A stretch of DNA of 64,000 nucleotides, from the NCBI RefSeq assembly GCF_030253575.1, contig NC_080569.1:11105001-11169000 (forward strand), given 5' to 3'. This DNA comes from Rhododendron vialii (taxonomy: Eukaryota > Streptophyta > Magnoliopsida > Ericales > Ericaceae). The notes beneath the pieces are model-generated. The model did no database searches. It was given only the letters and a program-made list of their open reading frames with translations, and was not told the origin of the DNA. Made by a program: the position numbers and the translations under genes. Positions 47,409 to 58,700 of this stretch are shown piece by piece. The first letter of the stretch is position 1. Every line of letters starts with the position of its first letter.

Positions 47409-48769
47409 GGTAATAAGTATGTAAACTTGCAAAACTAATATGGATTATGGACGTTGAATTGGGAACTGAAATATATGCACACATTAATCGACAGGAAAAC
47501 AAGGCTCGTGGGTTGCTTAGCTTTGCTCAAAGTTGAAGTAATTTTTGTGAACGTGATTAGATTCTGGTCTTGCATGTGTTGGGATCGAAAAGGGGTGGAA
47601 GCGCATATGGCCGGAACAAATTTTACACTTCTTAAAAACTGCATTCTCAACTTTGGGATTTCATGGGGTTGCTTAAATCCTGTTTTTGTGAAATACTAGA
47701 TACCAGCAACACATTATACATGTTGAAGGTTGAGTCCATTAAGTTCCGACAGCCGGCCTATGCACCATCCGAGCCGTTTGTTCGGCAATCCAATGGCCCA
47801 GATCTCATCTCCACCGTGAAGCATCCAACAGTCCTTCATTGCCGAGATGAAATCTACACCATTAGATAATCGTGCACTCCCTGCACAGCACCCATCCCTT
47901 GTTCGTTGTTTAAGCGTGCGCTTGATGCTATTTTGTAATTTGGACAAACAATGGGCTGGGCCATTTTGTTAGAACTAGGGAAGGTCCTTCTCCCTTACTT
48001 TGTACTATATGAGTTTTGCCCATTAAACAAATGGTTGAGAACTGAAGTGGAAAAGGGATAGCAACTTCTCTTTCAAGATTTCGTTCAGAAATATTGCATG
48101 ACAAATGAATTCTTAGGAAAAATGAGGTGAAATAAAGTAAATGAAAATGAAAATTATTTTTTCGTATGTGTTCTCTTGGGAAGTCCTATTTTGCAGGAGA
48201 GTTTTCCCGGTAGGAAAGTTGAAGCTGTGAGTCCTACAACTTTTTCAACAATCTAACACAAAAAATTACAGAAAAGCTGATTCTTATTCTTTCCGTGCAA
48301 TTGAACAGGCCCTAGAGAATTCTGGTGTTTACGTTCGAGTTCATCATCATCTTCGTGTGCTGGTATGGACCAAGTACTGCCACTCTATAGCTTTAGCTAC
48401 AATTGTTTGGGCTAGGCTAGCTGCTAGGTGGTCCAGAGGTGGAGTTGGTGGTGGGGAAAGCGGTGTTATTTCTATGAAGTCATATGTGCCAGCAAGCAAG
48501 CAATATTATGAAGAATAATGCGCCAAGTAATACCAGAAATGGTACTCCTACTATGGTTTTGACAAGGAATTTGACTTGATCCATTCCACTAATTAGCTAA
48601 GTAAAGGAAAAGGAAGGAGTCAGGGGTCGAGGTGTTACCTGGCTTTTCCTATTCCTATTCCTATTCCAATTCCAAATCCATGTTGTCCTGATACGAATGT
48701 TCTGTGGCTTTTAAATAGGGAGAGATCAAAGGTCGTCCTATAGATTTTGAGGAATTTTTTGTTGCAATC
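47409..48769. other. Intergenic region
   Basis: Promoter side of the kiwellin gene. A short hairpin lies at 47788-47867 (next entry). The rest shows no gene; CCTATTCCTATTCCTATTCC (about 48644-48663) is a small tandem repeat. Confidence 0.5.
47788..47867. repeat. Short inverted repeat, 33 bp arms
   Basis: ATCCAATGGCCCAGATCTCA and following pairs with the inverse of a segment ending TACACCATTAGAT; arms 47788-47820 and 47835-47867, 14 bp loop, several mismatches. Probably the core of a MITE. Confidence 0.5.
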
Positions 48770-48965
48770 CGATCAACGCATCCGAACCGTCCAAGCCGAG
48801 CAACCAACGATCCGGATCAAAACAGCCTTTTCATTTCATTTTCTTTTCTTTCTTTTTTTAAATTCGTTTGGTGCCTTTGCATCCAGACTGTCGGTTGCAT
48901 TTTTGGACGACCCAGATGCACTGCACGGGCACCACGTCAACGATACCTTATTTGCACCCAAAAGA
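48770..48965. mobile_element. Relative of the 1666-2064 foldback MITE
   Basis: The right part (TTTAAATTCGTTTGGTGCCT, then GTCGGTTGCATTTTTGGACG, then a GCAC-rich end and TTTGCACCC) follows the same order as 1956-2050. The left part (GAACCGTCCAAGCCGAGCAA) is the inverse. Confidence 0.5.
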
Positions 48966-49825
48966 TTTTGGTTTTTTTGAAAACGAAAGGAAACGAAACT
49001 GCTTAAGACCTACACCTGTTGAATCAGTGAGGGGGTAATTACTTGACAGGATAAACCTGAATACTGGAAGCACCAATTAATAAAGGGGATGAGAATTGAG
49101 ATGAATTTAAACTTTACAGTTATCAAATCTCAAAATTAGACCAATTGTAGTTGCGGGGCTCTAGACCAATCCAGTCGCGACATCTCTCACAGTCTACTGT
49201 TGGCACCAACCAAACTTTTTCAAGGAATATTCTTTTAACACTTTTTTTTTTTTTTCCAGCTGAGCAGCAGCAACCCCATGCAATGATCCATCTGTATGCG
49301 CACCAGTAATAGCGCTCCACGCACCACAACCAAAATGGTTAAAATAAAAACAAGAGTACCAGAACTGAAGATCAAGAGCCCAAATACCAACTTGAATTAA
49401 TTAGCATGTACTCCACTATATGGTTAAAGAAAACCGACTTTTGTTTTCTTTAGCTGTATTCATTATTTTGAGTTAAAATTAGTATCTACTTCTTTCACCC
49501 ATCTCAAGGAAAGAAACCAGAAGTTCAAAATTTTGAGCAAAAAGTTTTTAAGTACAACCGAAGTTGAAAAAAACTTAAACAAATATCGTACTAGAAACTG
49601 CAAATAATGAGCCAATAAAAATGAAAGATAGTTAAGTGCGTGCGAGTGCCTAACTCTACTTTTAAAAGGAGAGAATCCAAAGTTGGGTTTTTCCTCGAAA
49701 CCCAAACAATCAATCAGCTACAAAAGTCCTCCTCCAACTTTTGGCATGGGACACTTGGTTATTATTTGGAGCACTTTCTCAACCCACCCAACATACACAC
49801 GTATTCTCAAATCAACCATTTATTA
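48966..49825. other. Intergenic region
   Basis: AT-rich with short ORFs. A T run lies at 49242-49256. No gene recognised. Confidence 0.5.
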
Positions 49826-50056
49826 CTCTTCCGTTTCAATTTAATTGTCCATTACGATTTTGAGTGTTATTTTTAATTGCTTATATCTCTCAATTTATAT
49901 TGCTAAAAATATGCAATATGAATCTTGTTTGATAGATTTTAATTATTTCTATAAGACTGATTTTAAAAACATAAAACATAATATATGTTAAGAGATATAA
50001 GCCATTGAAAATAGCACGCAGAACTGTAATGAATACTTAAATTGGGACGAATGGAG
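49826..50056. mobile_element. Stowaway-like MITE
   Basis: Begins CTCTTCCGTTTCAATTTAAT after TA and ends TAAATTGGGACGAATGGAG followed by CA (TA in the ancestor). About 231 bp. Confidence 0.7.
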
Positions 50057-50498
50057 CATTTGTAATTTTCGTAGTACCAAAAAAAAAAAAAAACCATTTA
50101 CCTAACACAGGTGTTCTCATGCATGAGTCATGGCTGAAGATATCCACATTAAACGGTGTTTGTATCCTAATTAACAAAACCTGATGTTGGTATATAGGCT
50201 GCATTTGAAATGACATGAATATAGATGTGATTCATAATCACATATCTAATAAGAAATCACATTTCAAACAAAGTGAAAATCTAGTCCCTGCCTTACCCAA
50301 TGGTACATCCTTAGCTCAATCAATTTAAAAAGAAAATTTTGACTCCTTACATATCCGAAACCGTGAGTTACTATGTTAATCTGAACAGTAAAATCAAATT
50401 ATTTTCAAGTATCGATTTACTAGGAACTTAATTTTGGTAAATGGTAATCATTACTATCCCTCATCTAGATTCCTATCATCCAAACCTAATTTATGATA

Positions 50499-50674
50499 CT
50501 CCTTCCGTCTCAATTTATTTGTCCCCTTTTTGACTTATATATGTTTCAAATTGACTGTCTAATTTCAAAATCAGTGACTCAGATTATGTATATTTTCAAA
50601 TCAATGAATTAGATTTAGTTTATCTTAATAAGTTGAAAATCCGATATTGGACAAATAAATCGAGACGGAAGAAG
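50499..50674. mobile_element. Stowaway MITE, 176 bp
   Basis: Ends CTCCTTCCGTCTC and GAGACGGAAGAAG flanked by TA (50497-50498, 50675-50676). The interior shares the TTGACTGTCTAATTTCAAAA word with 58968-59140, so the two belong to one subfamily. Confidence 0.85.
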
Positions 50675-51137
50675 TAAAACAATTCAGGAAATTCTTGGGT
50701 GAAACCGTGAAACTTAAAAAATGCTGTCACATGTTGAAATTGAGACAATGGAAACTTTACTATAGTCTCAATAGGGCGACTCATGTCAGTAATAACTACA
50801 CGCTGGCTTCTATTACGAAAACAACCCAAGACCTTCAACATAACTGCAGAAAAACCCAATTATAGTTTAGTAGAATACCTTTGACTCAAGGCATCAACTC
50901 AAATTGGAGTATTAAGGCAATTAATTCAATCAATTGCGGCACCTTTGACTCTGAATAATCTTGAGGCCCTTTTCCATTGAACCCTCCTGGCTGGAATCAC
51001 TGTCTCCTCCCCCATCCCTTTTCCATTGATGACGCCGCTACCGCAAATTACCAAGCTCACAAATTCCGGCGATTACTTCCTCATATTTTTGCCGAGTCGC
51101 ACCGTTCTATGACTCGTCAGCCGATTGATTTCGGCAA

Positions 51138-51173
51138 CTCTCTCTCTCTCTCTCTCGCTCTCTCTGCAGCTTC
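51138..51173. repeat. CT-rich tract in the pseudokinase 5' leader
   Basis: CT repeat with one CG interruption, 40-75 bp before the start codon at 51215. Confidence 0.75.
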
Positions 51174-51214
51174 CAATTCCGAAGCAATCGATCAATCCCC
51201 CGTTTCTGAATCGC

Positions 51215-52504
51215 ATGTGCATAACGAAAATGGCAGCCGATGCGCTAGATCCCACCCCGAGCCCCCGCACCCCCTCCCGCAAGCGAGCCACTCCGAAATC
51301 GGATCGATCTCCGAAATTTAAACCGAAATCGGATCCCACAACCCCCAACCCGGCCAGCGGCGGCTACTCAACCGGATCCAGCTACAAACTCGACACGTCG
51401 GTGACAACCACTTCCGTCTCGAGCCGGACCTCCCTATCCAGCTTCCGCGACAATTTACCCGAAAACGCTCACATCTACGACTTCGCCGAAATCCGCTCCG
51501 CCACCAACAACTTCCTCGCCAGGCGCCACTCCTCCTCCACCTCCTCCTCGTCGTGGCGGTGCACCCTCCGCGGCAAAGACGTCATCGTTTTCCAGCGGAA
51601 GTTCAGGCGCCCGATGGATTTGCCGCGGCTGAGAGAGCGCTTGTCGGTGCTCTGCCGGAGCCACCACATGAGCATAGTCAAGCTCCTCGGCGTCTCGGTC
51701 TCGGGCGACCATGTGTACGTCGTTTACGATTTCGTGACCGGCGCCAGCCTGTCGGATTGTCTTCGGAACCTCAGGAACCCTAACTTCACGGTGCTCTCGA
51801 GCTGGATGTCGAGGATGCAGGTCGCGACCGACCTCGCCCACGGGCTCGATTACGTGCACAGCAACGCCGGCAGGCTGAGCGCTGGCTTCGTTCACAAGTA
51901 TGTAAAGAGCGGTAGCGTGATCGTGACGGAACCGTCGTTCAACGCCAAGATCTGCCACTTCGGCGCAGCAGAGCTGTGCGGCGAGACCGCAGTCGAAGCG
52001 GCGGCGGAGGACGTCAAGTCGCCGCCGCGGGCGGTAGACAAGGGATCGGGCCGGGCTTTCGAAGGAGCGAGGGGGTACATGTCGCCGGAGTTTCGATCGT
52101 CTGGAATCGCGACGCAGAAATCCGACGTGTACGCCCTGGGCGTTTTGATTCTCGAGCTCCTGTCGGGCGAGGAGCCTCTGAAGTACAAGTTCGACAGGGC
52201 GAGCGGCGATTACCGGAAAATATCGGTGGTTGACGCGGCGAGGTACGCCGTGGACGGCAGCGGAGAGGAGGTGGAGGCGAGGGTGAGGAAGTGGGTGGAC
52301 AGGAGGCTGAAGGACTCGTTTCCGGTGGAGGTGGCGGATAAGGTGATACGTGTCGCGCTGGAATGCGTACACGTGGACCGCGATAAGAGGCCCAGCATGC
52401 AACGCGTCGCTGGGAAGATATCGAAGCTGTATTTGGACTCGACGGTTTGGTGTGAGAGGGTTAGGGTTCCTACCGAATTTTCCGTTTCTTTTGCCCCTCG
52501 TTGA
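51215..52504 (+). CDS. Receptor-kinase-like cytoplasmic pseudokinase (LysM-RLK3-like group)
   Basis: Intronless, 429 residues from MCITKMAADALDPTP, chosen over the upstream in-frame ATG at 51125 whose extension only encodes the CT-rich leader. Residues 1-80 are a Ser/Thr/Pro-rich tail; the kinase-like domain runs from about IYDFAEIRSATNNF to the end. It keeps the fold landmarks (VVYDFVTGASLSDCL hinge, DLAHGLDYVH, GARGYMSPEFRSSG, KSDVYALGVLILELLSG, RPSM) but lacks the catalytic ones: VAIK is VIVFQRKF, HRD is HKYVKSGS, DFG is HFG, and the Gly loop is absent. No signal peptide or transmembrane segment, so it is likely a cytosolic scaffold. GC-rich compared with its surroundings. The LysM name used for this group has no LysM domain here. 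Confidence 0.85.
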   Translation: MCITKMAADALDPTPSPRTPSRKRATPKSDRSPKFKPKSDPTTPNPASGGYSTGSSYKLDTSVTTTSVSSRTSLSSFRDNLPENAHIYDFAEIRSATNNFLARRHSSSTSSSSWRCTLRGKDVIVFQRKFRRPMDLPRLRERLSVLCRSHHMSIVKLLGVSVSGDHVYVVYDFVTGASLSDCLRNLRNPNFTVLSSWMSRMQVATDLAHGLDYVHSNAGRLSAGFVHKYVKSGSVIVTEPSFNAKICHFGAAELCGETAVEAAAEDVKSPPRAVDKGSGRAFEGARGYMSPEFRSSGIATQKSDVYALGVLILELLSGEEPLKYKFDRASGDYRKISVVDAARYAVDGSGEEVEARVRKWVDRRLKDSFPVEVADKVIRVALECVHVDRDKRPSMQRVAGKISKLYLDSTVWCERVRVPTEFSVSFAPR

Positions 52505-54562
52505 GGAATATGGTCATTTTTCCGGGTGAAAACGGTAAATATGAGTCTGCCCATTAATTTAAAACTCTCCTCTCTTTTTTTCTCCTTATCGTTCCAATTT
52601 TATTGGATGTCTCCGAAGGAACCTCCTTTCTTTCTTTTTCTTTTTTTTGGGTATATAATTTCAACCTCTAGATTTTATTTTTATTGTGATTTGGTGAGGT
52701 ATAGGTTGAGAATGATTGCACATGGCAACAAAGGGTTGTTTAGTGATAGTAATACTATAGTCTATAACAACAGACAAATGAATGATTGTTTTATGTGACC
52801 AATTATGGTTCGAATCTGAATGATTTGTTTTTGAAGAAGTTGTTTTGATTCATGCATGGCTGAAGAAGTAACAGGCATATCTTAATAAGTACTAAACTAC
52901 CAGTAATTAATTACTAGATTTGTAGTCAGATAGGGGTACCATTATACTTGCAGAACAGAAATGAAATAAGCAGCCTTGAGCTGTCCTTGTTCCATTCTAG
53001 TGTCATTACTCATTAGGCCAGATATGGTCTTATGACTGGTATTGGTCTTGGTCTTGGCCTTGGCCTTTGGCCCTTTCCTCAGGCAATTTTAAGGAAGACA
53101 TATAACTGTAGTAGGAAGTGAGATTGGCTCTATGAAAATCTAAGAACCAGCTTGTGTTTGGAAAATTAAGAAATGGCCGACGAAAAGTAAATTTCTTATC
53201 AATTTATCCCTGTCCATTCCGTCAAAGTCTTCGCGACGTTTTTAAACCCATCCAAACCGTCAACTCAGAGATGCACCCAATGCGACATGTTCCCACTTCC
53301 TAGGGGTCATCAACGACCTTCTTCTACTGCTCTTGACAATCGTTCATCAGAAAAGTTCCATCTTTAGAGATCTCGTCGTCACTATCAAAATACATATAGA
53401 TAGATCACTATGAAAACTTCAGCAAAAGTAATGATCTCGTCTTGTCATGCTTTAAAATACGAACAATTTCGATAAACTAAGTGGGCCAAGAAGAAAGTAT
53501 ATGCAAGCAAATTGAACAACTATTCAGGCCTTTTCAGGGACTGAAGATCATCTCAGCTCTAATAACGTAAACTAGTGCTAGTTGCCTCACACAATGCGGG
53601 GATTTTCTTTAGTTTTTCTTGATGAAAAACATGTGGGAATTGGTCCATTTATATATATTTCTCATGGTTGTTTAAAGAAACCCAAAAAACCAAATAGGGC
53701 CACGTACCAAGAAAGAGAAAGAAAGAGAACCAGCCCAAGCAACTCGGGCCTGTTTGATTGGGAGGATTGAGGATCGGATCGGATTAGTAGAAAACACATG
53801 GGTCTACCTTGTAAGAGATTGTTCCCTAATTTTCCATAGATAAACAAACAAGTGGGGTGGGATTGAATTGTGGTTGGGACTAAATGAGGCCAATAATCTC
53901 TCATATGGCTCACTATTGTATTCCACCTCCCCCGGGGTTAATAATCTCGGGACTAACCTATCTTTGGATAATCTTGTTACGTCAATCCAACGACCAATGT
54001 TACTACTCAAAATTTTATCCCATTTTTTATCTTCTTTCAACCAAACACAATATAGCTAATTCCATGTTATTAGCTTATTTTCTTACTAGGGTTTGTCCGT
54101 ACCTGAAGACACGGCGCAACGTGATATTTAATTAGTAGTAATTGTGCAATTAATATTGTTTGAGAGAGAGAGGGAGAGCCGTAGGGTTTATGGAGCAAAT
54201 CAATGGTTATGATTTATAGAGAGATAAAATTCAAAAACCGTTATCCCTTGTTATGTAGATATGTAGATGATAAAAAAAAACACGTGAACCCCCCAATATT
54301 AGCTAATCCCATGGTATTAACTTGTCCCTCATTTTCCAATCCCTCCTATCAAACACTATCAAACTGGTCCTCAACTTACTATACAAGTCACAGTTCCAAT
54401 CAATACGTACAGCAACCAATTAATGAGAAGAGTTGACTTAGAAATCATCAGTCGTTTCAGAAGTCAAAAGAAGTGTAGTATTTTACTCCGTAGTAACCTC
54501 AGGAGTCGTTTGAACTCGTTCCATTACACATTTCCGCCAATCTCAAGCAACTTATTTATTTA
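52505..54562. other. Intergenic region
   Basis: About 2 kb between the pseudokinase and the MITE cluster. Contains GGTCTTGGTCTTGGCCTTGG-type short repeats near 53043-53072 and a GAGAGAGAGGGAGAG run near 54162. ORFs up to 83 codons overlap on both strands at 53580-54440 without family resemblance. Confidence 0.5.
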
Positions 54563-54979
54563 GGCTCCGTTTGTTTGGGTGTAAAATATTTTACCTATTT
54601 TCTAGTATTTGGTTGTGTAAAAAACGAAGAAAACATTTTACATGTAAAACATTTTTCATTAATTGTATGAAAATGACTTACCCTTAAATCTTCCGTAAGT
54701 TATTTTCCGAAATAAACCCGCTGTCTTCTACTGCAATTTTCACTGCTCTGTTTCCTCGATTGTCAATCTTGATTCACGTTCAATTCCAATATTCGCAGAT
54801 CTTTCTACCTTTTAAGCCCCCTCCTCTCTCTATTCACTATTTTGTCGATTTCTGAAAATATTTTTCAAGTGCCAACCAAACACCAGAAAATAAAAATTTG
54901 AACTTTATTTTCTAAAAAAATATTTTACATGAAAAATATTTTACATTGTAAAACATTTTACATCGAAACAAACGGAGCC
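54563..54979. mobile_element. Tourist-like MITE, 417 bp
   Basis: Inverted ends GGCTCCGTTTGTTTGGGTG and GGCTCCGTTTGTTTCGATG with TTA on both sides (54560-54562, 54980-54982), the PIF/Harbinger target. Arms rich in TGTAAAATATTTTAC words. Confidence 0.85.
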
Positions 54980-54985
54980 TTAATA

Positions 54986-55221
54986 CTTTCTTTCAATTTA
55001 ATAGTTCATCGTTTTATTCTAACTAGATAAAAAATTAGTTATATTTTTAAATTCGTTATAAATTTTAATATTCAATATAGATCTTATTTGATAGATCTCG
55101 ATTAATTCTATAATACAATATTTTTAAAATCACATAAAGCATAGTATAAATTATAAGATATAATTAATTAAAAAATAACATAAACTCCCAAAAATTTAGT
55201 ATTAAATTGGGACAGAGCGAG
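54986..55221. mobile_element. Stowaway-like MITE, decayed
   Basis: Starts CTTTCTTTCAATTTAATAG after TA and ends TAAATTGGGACAGAGCGAG. Immediately next to the Tourist-like element and to another Stowaway-like element. Confidence 0.55.
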
Positions 55222-55223
55222 TG

Positions 55224-55485
55224 CTTCTTCCGTCTCATTTTGTTTGCTCATGTCTCTTTTTTGGGCTGTTCTAAATTGTTTGTAATTTTTTATAATTTGA
55301 AACCACCAAAAGGGCACAATTCCAATTTTATCATTTTAGTGTAAAATGCTAACACAATTATTAAAGTAATTGTGTTGTTCTACTGGATAATTTTTTAGAA
55401 ATAGATGCACTTTTCAACTCAAAGCTTTCAAGCCAATAAAATAGGAGAATTCCCGTAATGAGCAAATAAATTGGGACGGAAGAAG
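55224..55485. mobile_element. Stowaway-like MITE, 262 bp
   Basis: Ends CTTCTTCCGTCTCATTTTG and AAATTGGGACGGAAGAAG followed by TA. Confidence 0.7.
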
Positions 55486-55739
55486 TAATTATTTTGTTGG
55501 TAAGCTTTTCAGTTTCTGATTAAAATACTATCGAGATGAATCTGAAAAGTAAAACAAATAACAGTGAAATTTCAAAACGATTTAAAAAGACAAAAGTAAT
55601 CTGATAATAACCCAATGAATTAACCTTTTTAAATGTAACCCACACCGGCCCGCCGCACAGCGTGAAATTTAAAATTCTGGAAAAAAAATCATGCATGCAA
55701 TTATGGATATATTTGAATCATTCCAAAAATGATCAATCT

Positions 55740-58700
55740 CTATACGTACAAGAGATATTGAAATTCAAAGTCATAAGGTATCTTGTCAACAATGGCGGAC
55801 ACCTTCCCGCCGCTGGCAATCAGGTTCCTAAAGCAATCCACCAGAGATTTCCTAAGCGAACCAGACGCGGGTAGCTGGTGGCAGACCCATTCCACAAGCG
55901 AGTCCATATCTTGGGTGAAATCGTGCATCTTCTGAAGCAGAAGCTCCGGTAGAGCAATCCTCTTTCTGCTTGTCACCAAAATTGAAGCTTGCAGGTACTC
56001 TAGCTTCGATTTCTCCAACTCGGCTGCTAAGCCCTCGGGAGTGTATATTCTCACCTGCATGAAAATTAGTCATTACTCTCAATGTGGCAACATTGGGCAA
56101 AAGATGGAAAAATAATTTAAAAAACAGCTAATCGATTCAACATTGGGACTCGATTATTGATCGACGACTTACGGCAGGAGAAGAACGAGTCCCGCAGCAC
56201 AGAGAGAATGCGACATTGGGATCTGATGACTCCAGCCCATATAGTTCGCGAACCATGACTTCTTTATCCTCCCTGTCGCCCTTGCGGCAAACCTATAAAT
56301 ACAACGCCATCTTTTAGGGGAGATCGTACGTACCCAAGGAACTTAGTAACAAAGTATAATTATCTAGCTAGCTAGCTAGCAACCGGAGTTTTAACATTTA
56401 CCTCTTTGAATATGGAAGATGCAGCTGGTTTTCTCAAAATAAAATGCTCAATGGTGTGAGCATTGATTATGTTACCTCCAATGTTAAGTGTCGCCTGAAT
56501 TTAAACAACAATGCACTTGCCATGATTAGGACAAGGTGATTCAACATAAATTGTTGATATGCAAAGAAACATGACGACACCTACGTTGTTGTCCTTTTCT
56601 CTTTTCAAGTTACTTCTTCTATCCCATAAAGTTAGGCCACTACGAAACTACATGCAATTTTTATGTTTAAAAATAAGGTACTTATCGAATTTTTTTTTGG
56701 TGCAATATAAATCTTATTTGATAGATCATGATGAGATCTTTTGAATGGTGCAAAAAATATCGATTTTTTTTTATAGTAAATATGTTATTTTTAAGTTCAA
56801 AATTTGCATGTAGTTTTGTAGAGGACCAATATTATGGGACGGATGAAGTAATAAAAGGCCCACAATTAATTCGTTTGGGACAGCCATGCATAACATACCT
56901 TGTTCATCAGTGTAAGCAGATTTTCAGAACTAGAAGGGACTCCATATTGGAGAAATCCCTGAAAATAAAAGTTAAGTAAAACAAATGATTAGGGTTTTAG
57001 AAAAGACAAATGACGAATTCAAGAAATATTTTGTTCATCGCGCGTTCTTACATGCATGATACAAGCATTGTACATGTTGATCCAGAATGCTAGTTTCTGT
57101 TGATGATTCAAAAATCTCAAATCCACTATTTGGAGACTGGTCATTAAAACCCTGTATTTTCCAAAATGTAAGCAAGTTCGTAGACCAAATCGAAAGAAAA
57201 TAGTCTATAAATTCTGTATTTCCATGCTTAAACTCCCATCTATAATGATGTGACAGGGAAAAATTAGTAGAATAGAATTCCATCGCCGCACTCAATGAAG
57301 GTAGCGTTACCTTAATTTTTGTACTAGAGGGATAGAACTAGAATTTGAGATGCATTTGGGGTCCAAATTCCTAGCTGTGAACATAACCAAGTTCTTATAG
57401 GGTCCAATGTCCCTTGGAATCGATTCTTCTGAGTTGAAAATACCGTAAGGATCTTGTTGCTTTGATTCTCTCTGTATTAGGCTGCTGGCCTTACTGATGT
57501 TGGAGCTAGTGTCGACCCTGAAGCTTCTTGAGCTCAAAGGAAAATTGGCGGACCGTGAAATGGCCCCGGACTTCTCTAGCTCCATTGCTCTTGACGTTCT
57601 GAGAAGTCTCACGAAAATGAAGATCAAACACTTCATTATGTTCTCTGCTAGCTTGTTTGGTGGCAACTTCTGGGTGCTTTCTTCTTCCGATTGTTGCTGA
57701 ACTGGACTCGGGATAGGTTTCGGCGGGAGGTCTGACGAGACCTCTGCATTACTCTGTCTCTGAAATCAGTTAAAAGAAAAACGGTTTACAGACATGCAGC
57801 ATTGTCAGCAATTCATTTGAAATGAGTATTGTTTTGCTTTGGAATGAACGCAGTGCGAATGGAGCAAATTAGGTGAACCATACGTACCCTTGGGGAAGGA
57901 TGTGTTGGCTCGCGCAACGGTGAGGGTGAAATTGGTTTTAGCATCCCACTCTTCCTTGAAACTAACTTCTCGTCGAGTTGTCGAATTCCGACGGCCTCCT
58001 TTTGGAAATTGTTTTCCTTGTGATCAGAGATCATTGCTCTCAAATTTCCCATCAATTTCTCCTTGATACTGAAGTCATTCGCGTTGTAATCTCCTTTTAT
58101 TGCTTTGCTTATGAAATGCAACGACTTGGTCTCGAATGGAACCCTTTCGCTAGCCCCCAATGCGCTGGGATTCGATCTTGGCGATGGAAGTGATGAAAAT
58201 CCGCGTTGGTTGTTCAGAGCTGCGTGATGCAACTGTTCAAACTTATACTCCTTATTGGTCTCCTTTTCGCGATGCAAATCTGTTTGAAGCTGGCCGATTT
58301 GGGTTTCTAATCGAGATATCTCGTGCTCAACCATAGCTAACTCTGCCAATAGCTCTTTCGCCTGGAAGATCCATAGGAATAAGTATAGTAGTATGTTGAT
58401 CATGACCTTCAAAATTGTTCTTCAATTGACTCAGACGCTCTTGTCCTTTTCAGTAGTTTTACATGATAACTTCGCTCTTACCAAAAACTAACAGAAATGC
58501 TTTACGCTTAAATTATCCTTTCAAGAGCATATTTGTAGCGATTTCTTTCAAACCTTAAACTTCGAAGTAGATAGTAAATAGATCAATCACGCTACATCGA
58601 GAAAGTGTTGAGTAAAATGTGTCGGTATAGAGAATTACTTATTGAACGCGTTTTTACCTTGGGAGGAAGGAAGTTTGGGATGGACAAAGCAGAATGACGA

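Noticed and set aside
51455..52402. 315-codon minus-strand ORF
   Set aside because: GC-rich antisense shadow of the pseudokinase gene, rich in Arg/His with no family resemblance.
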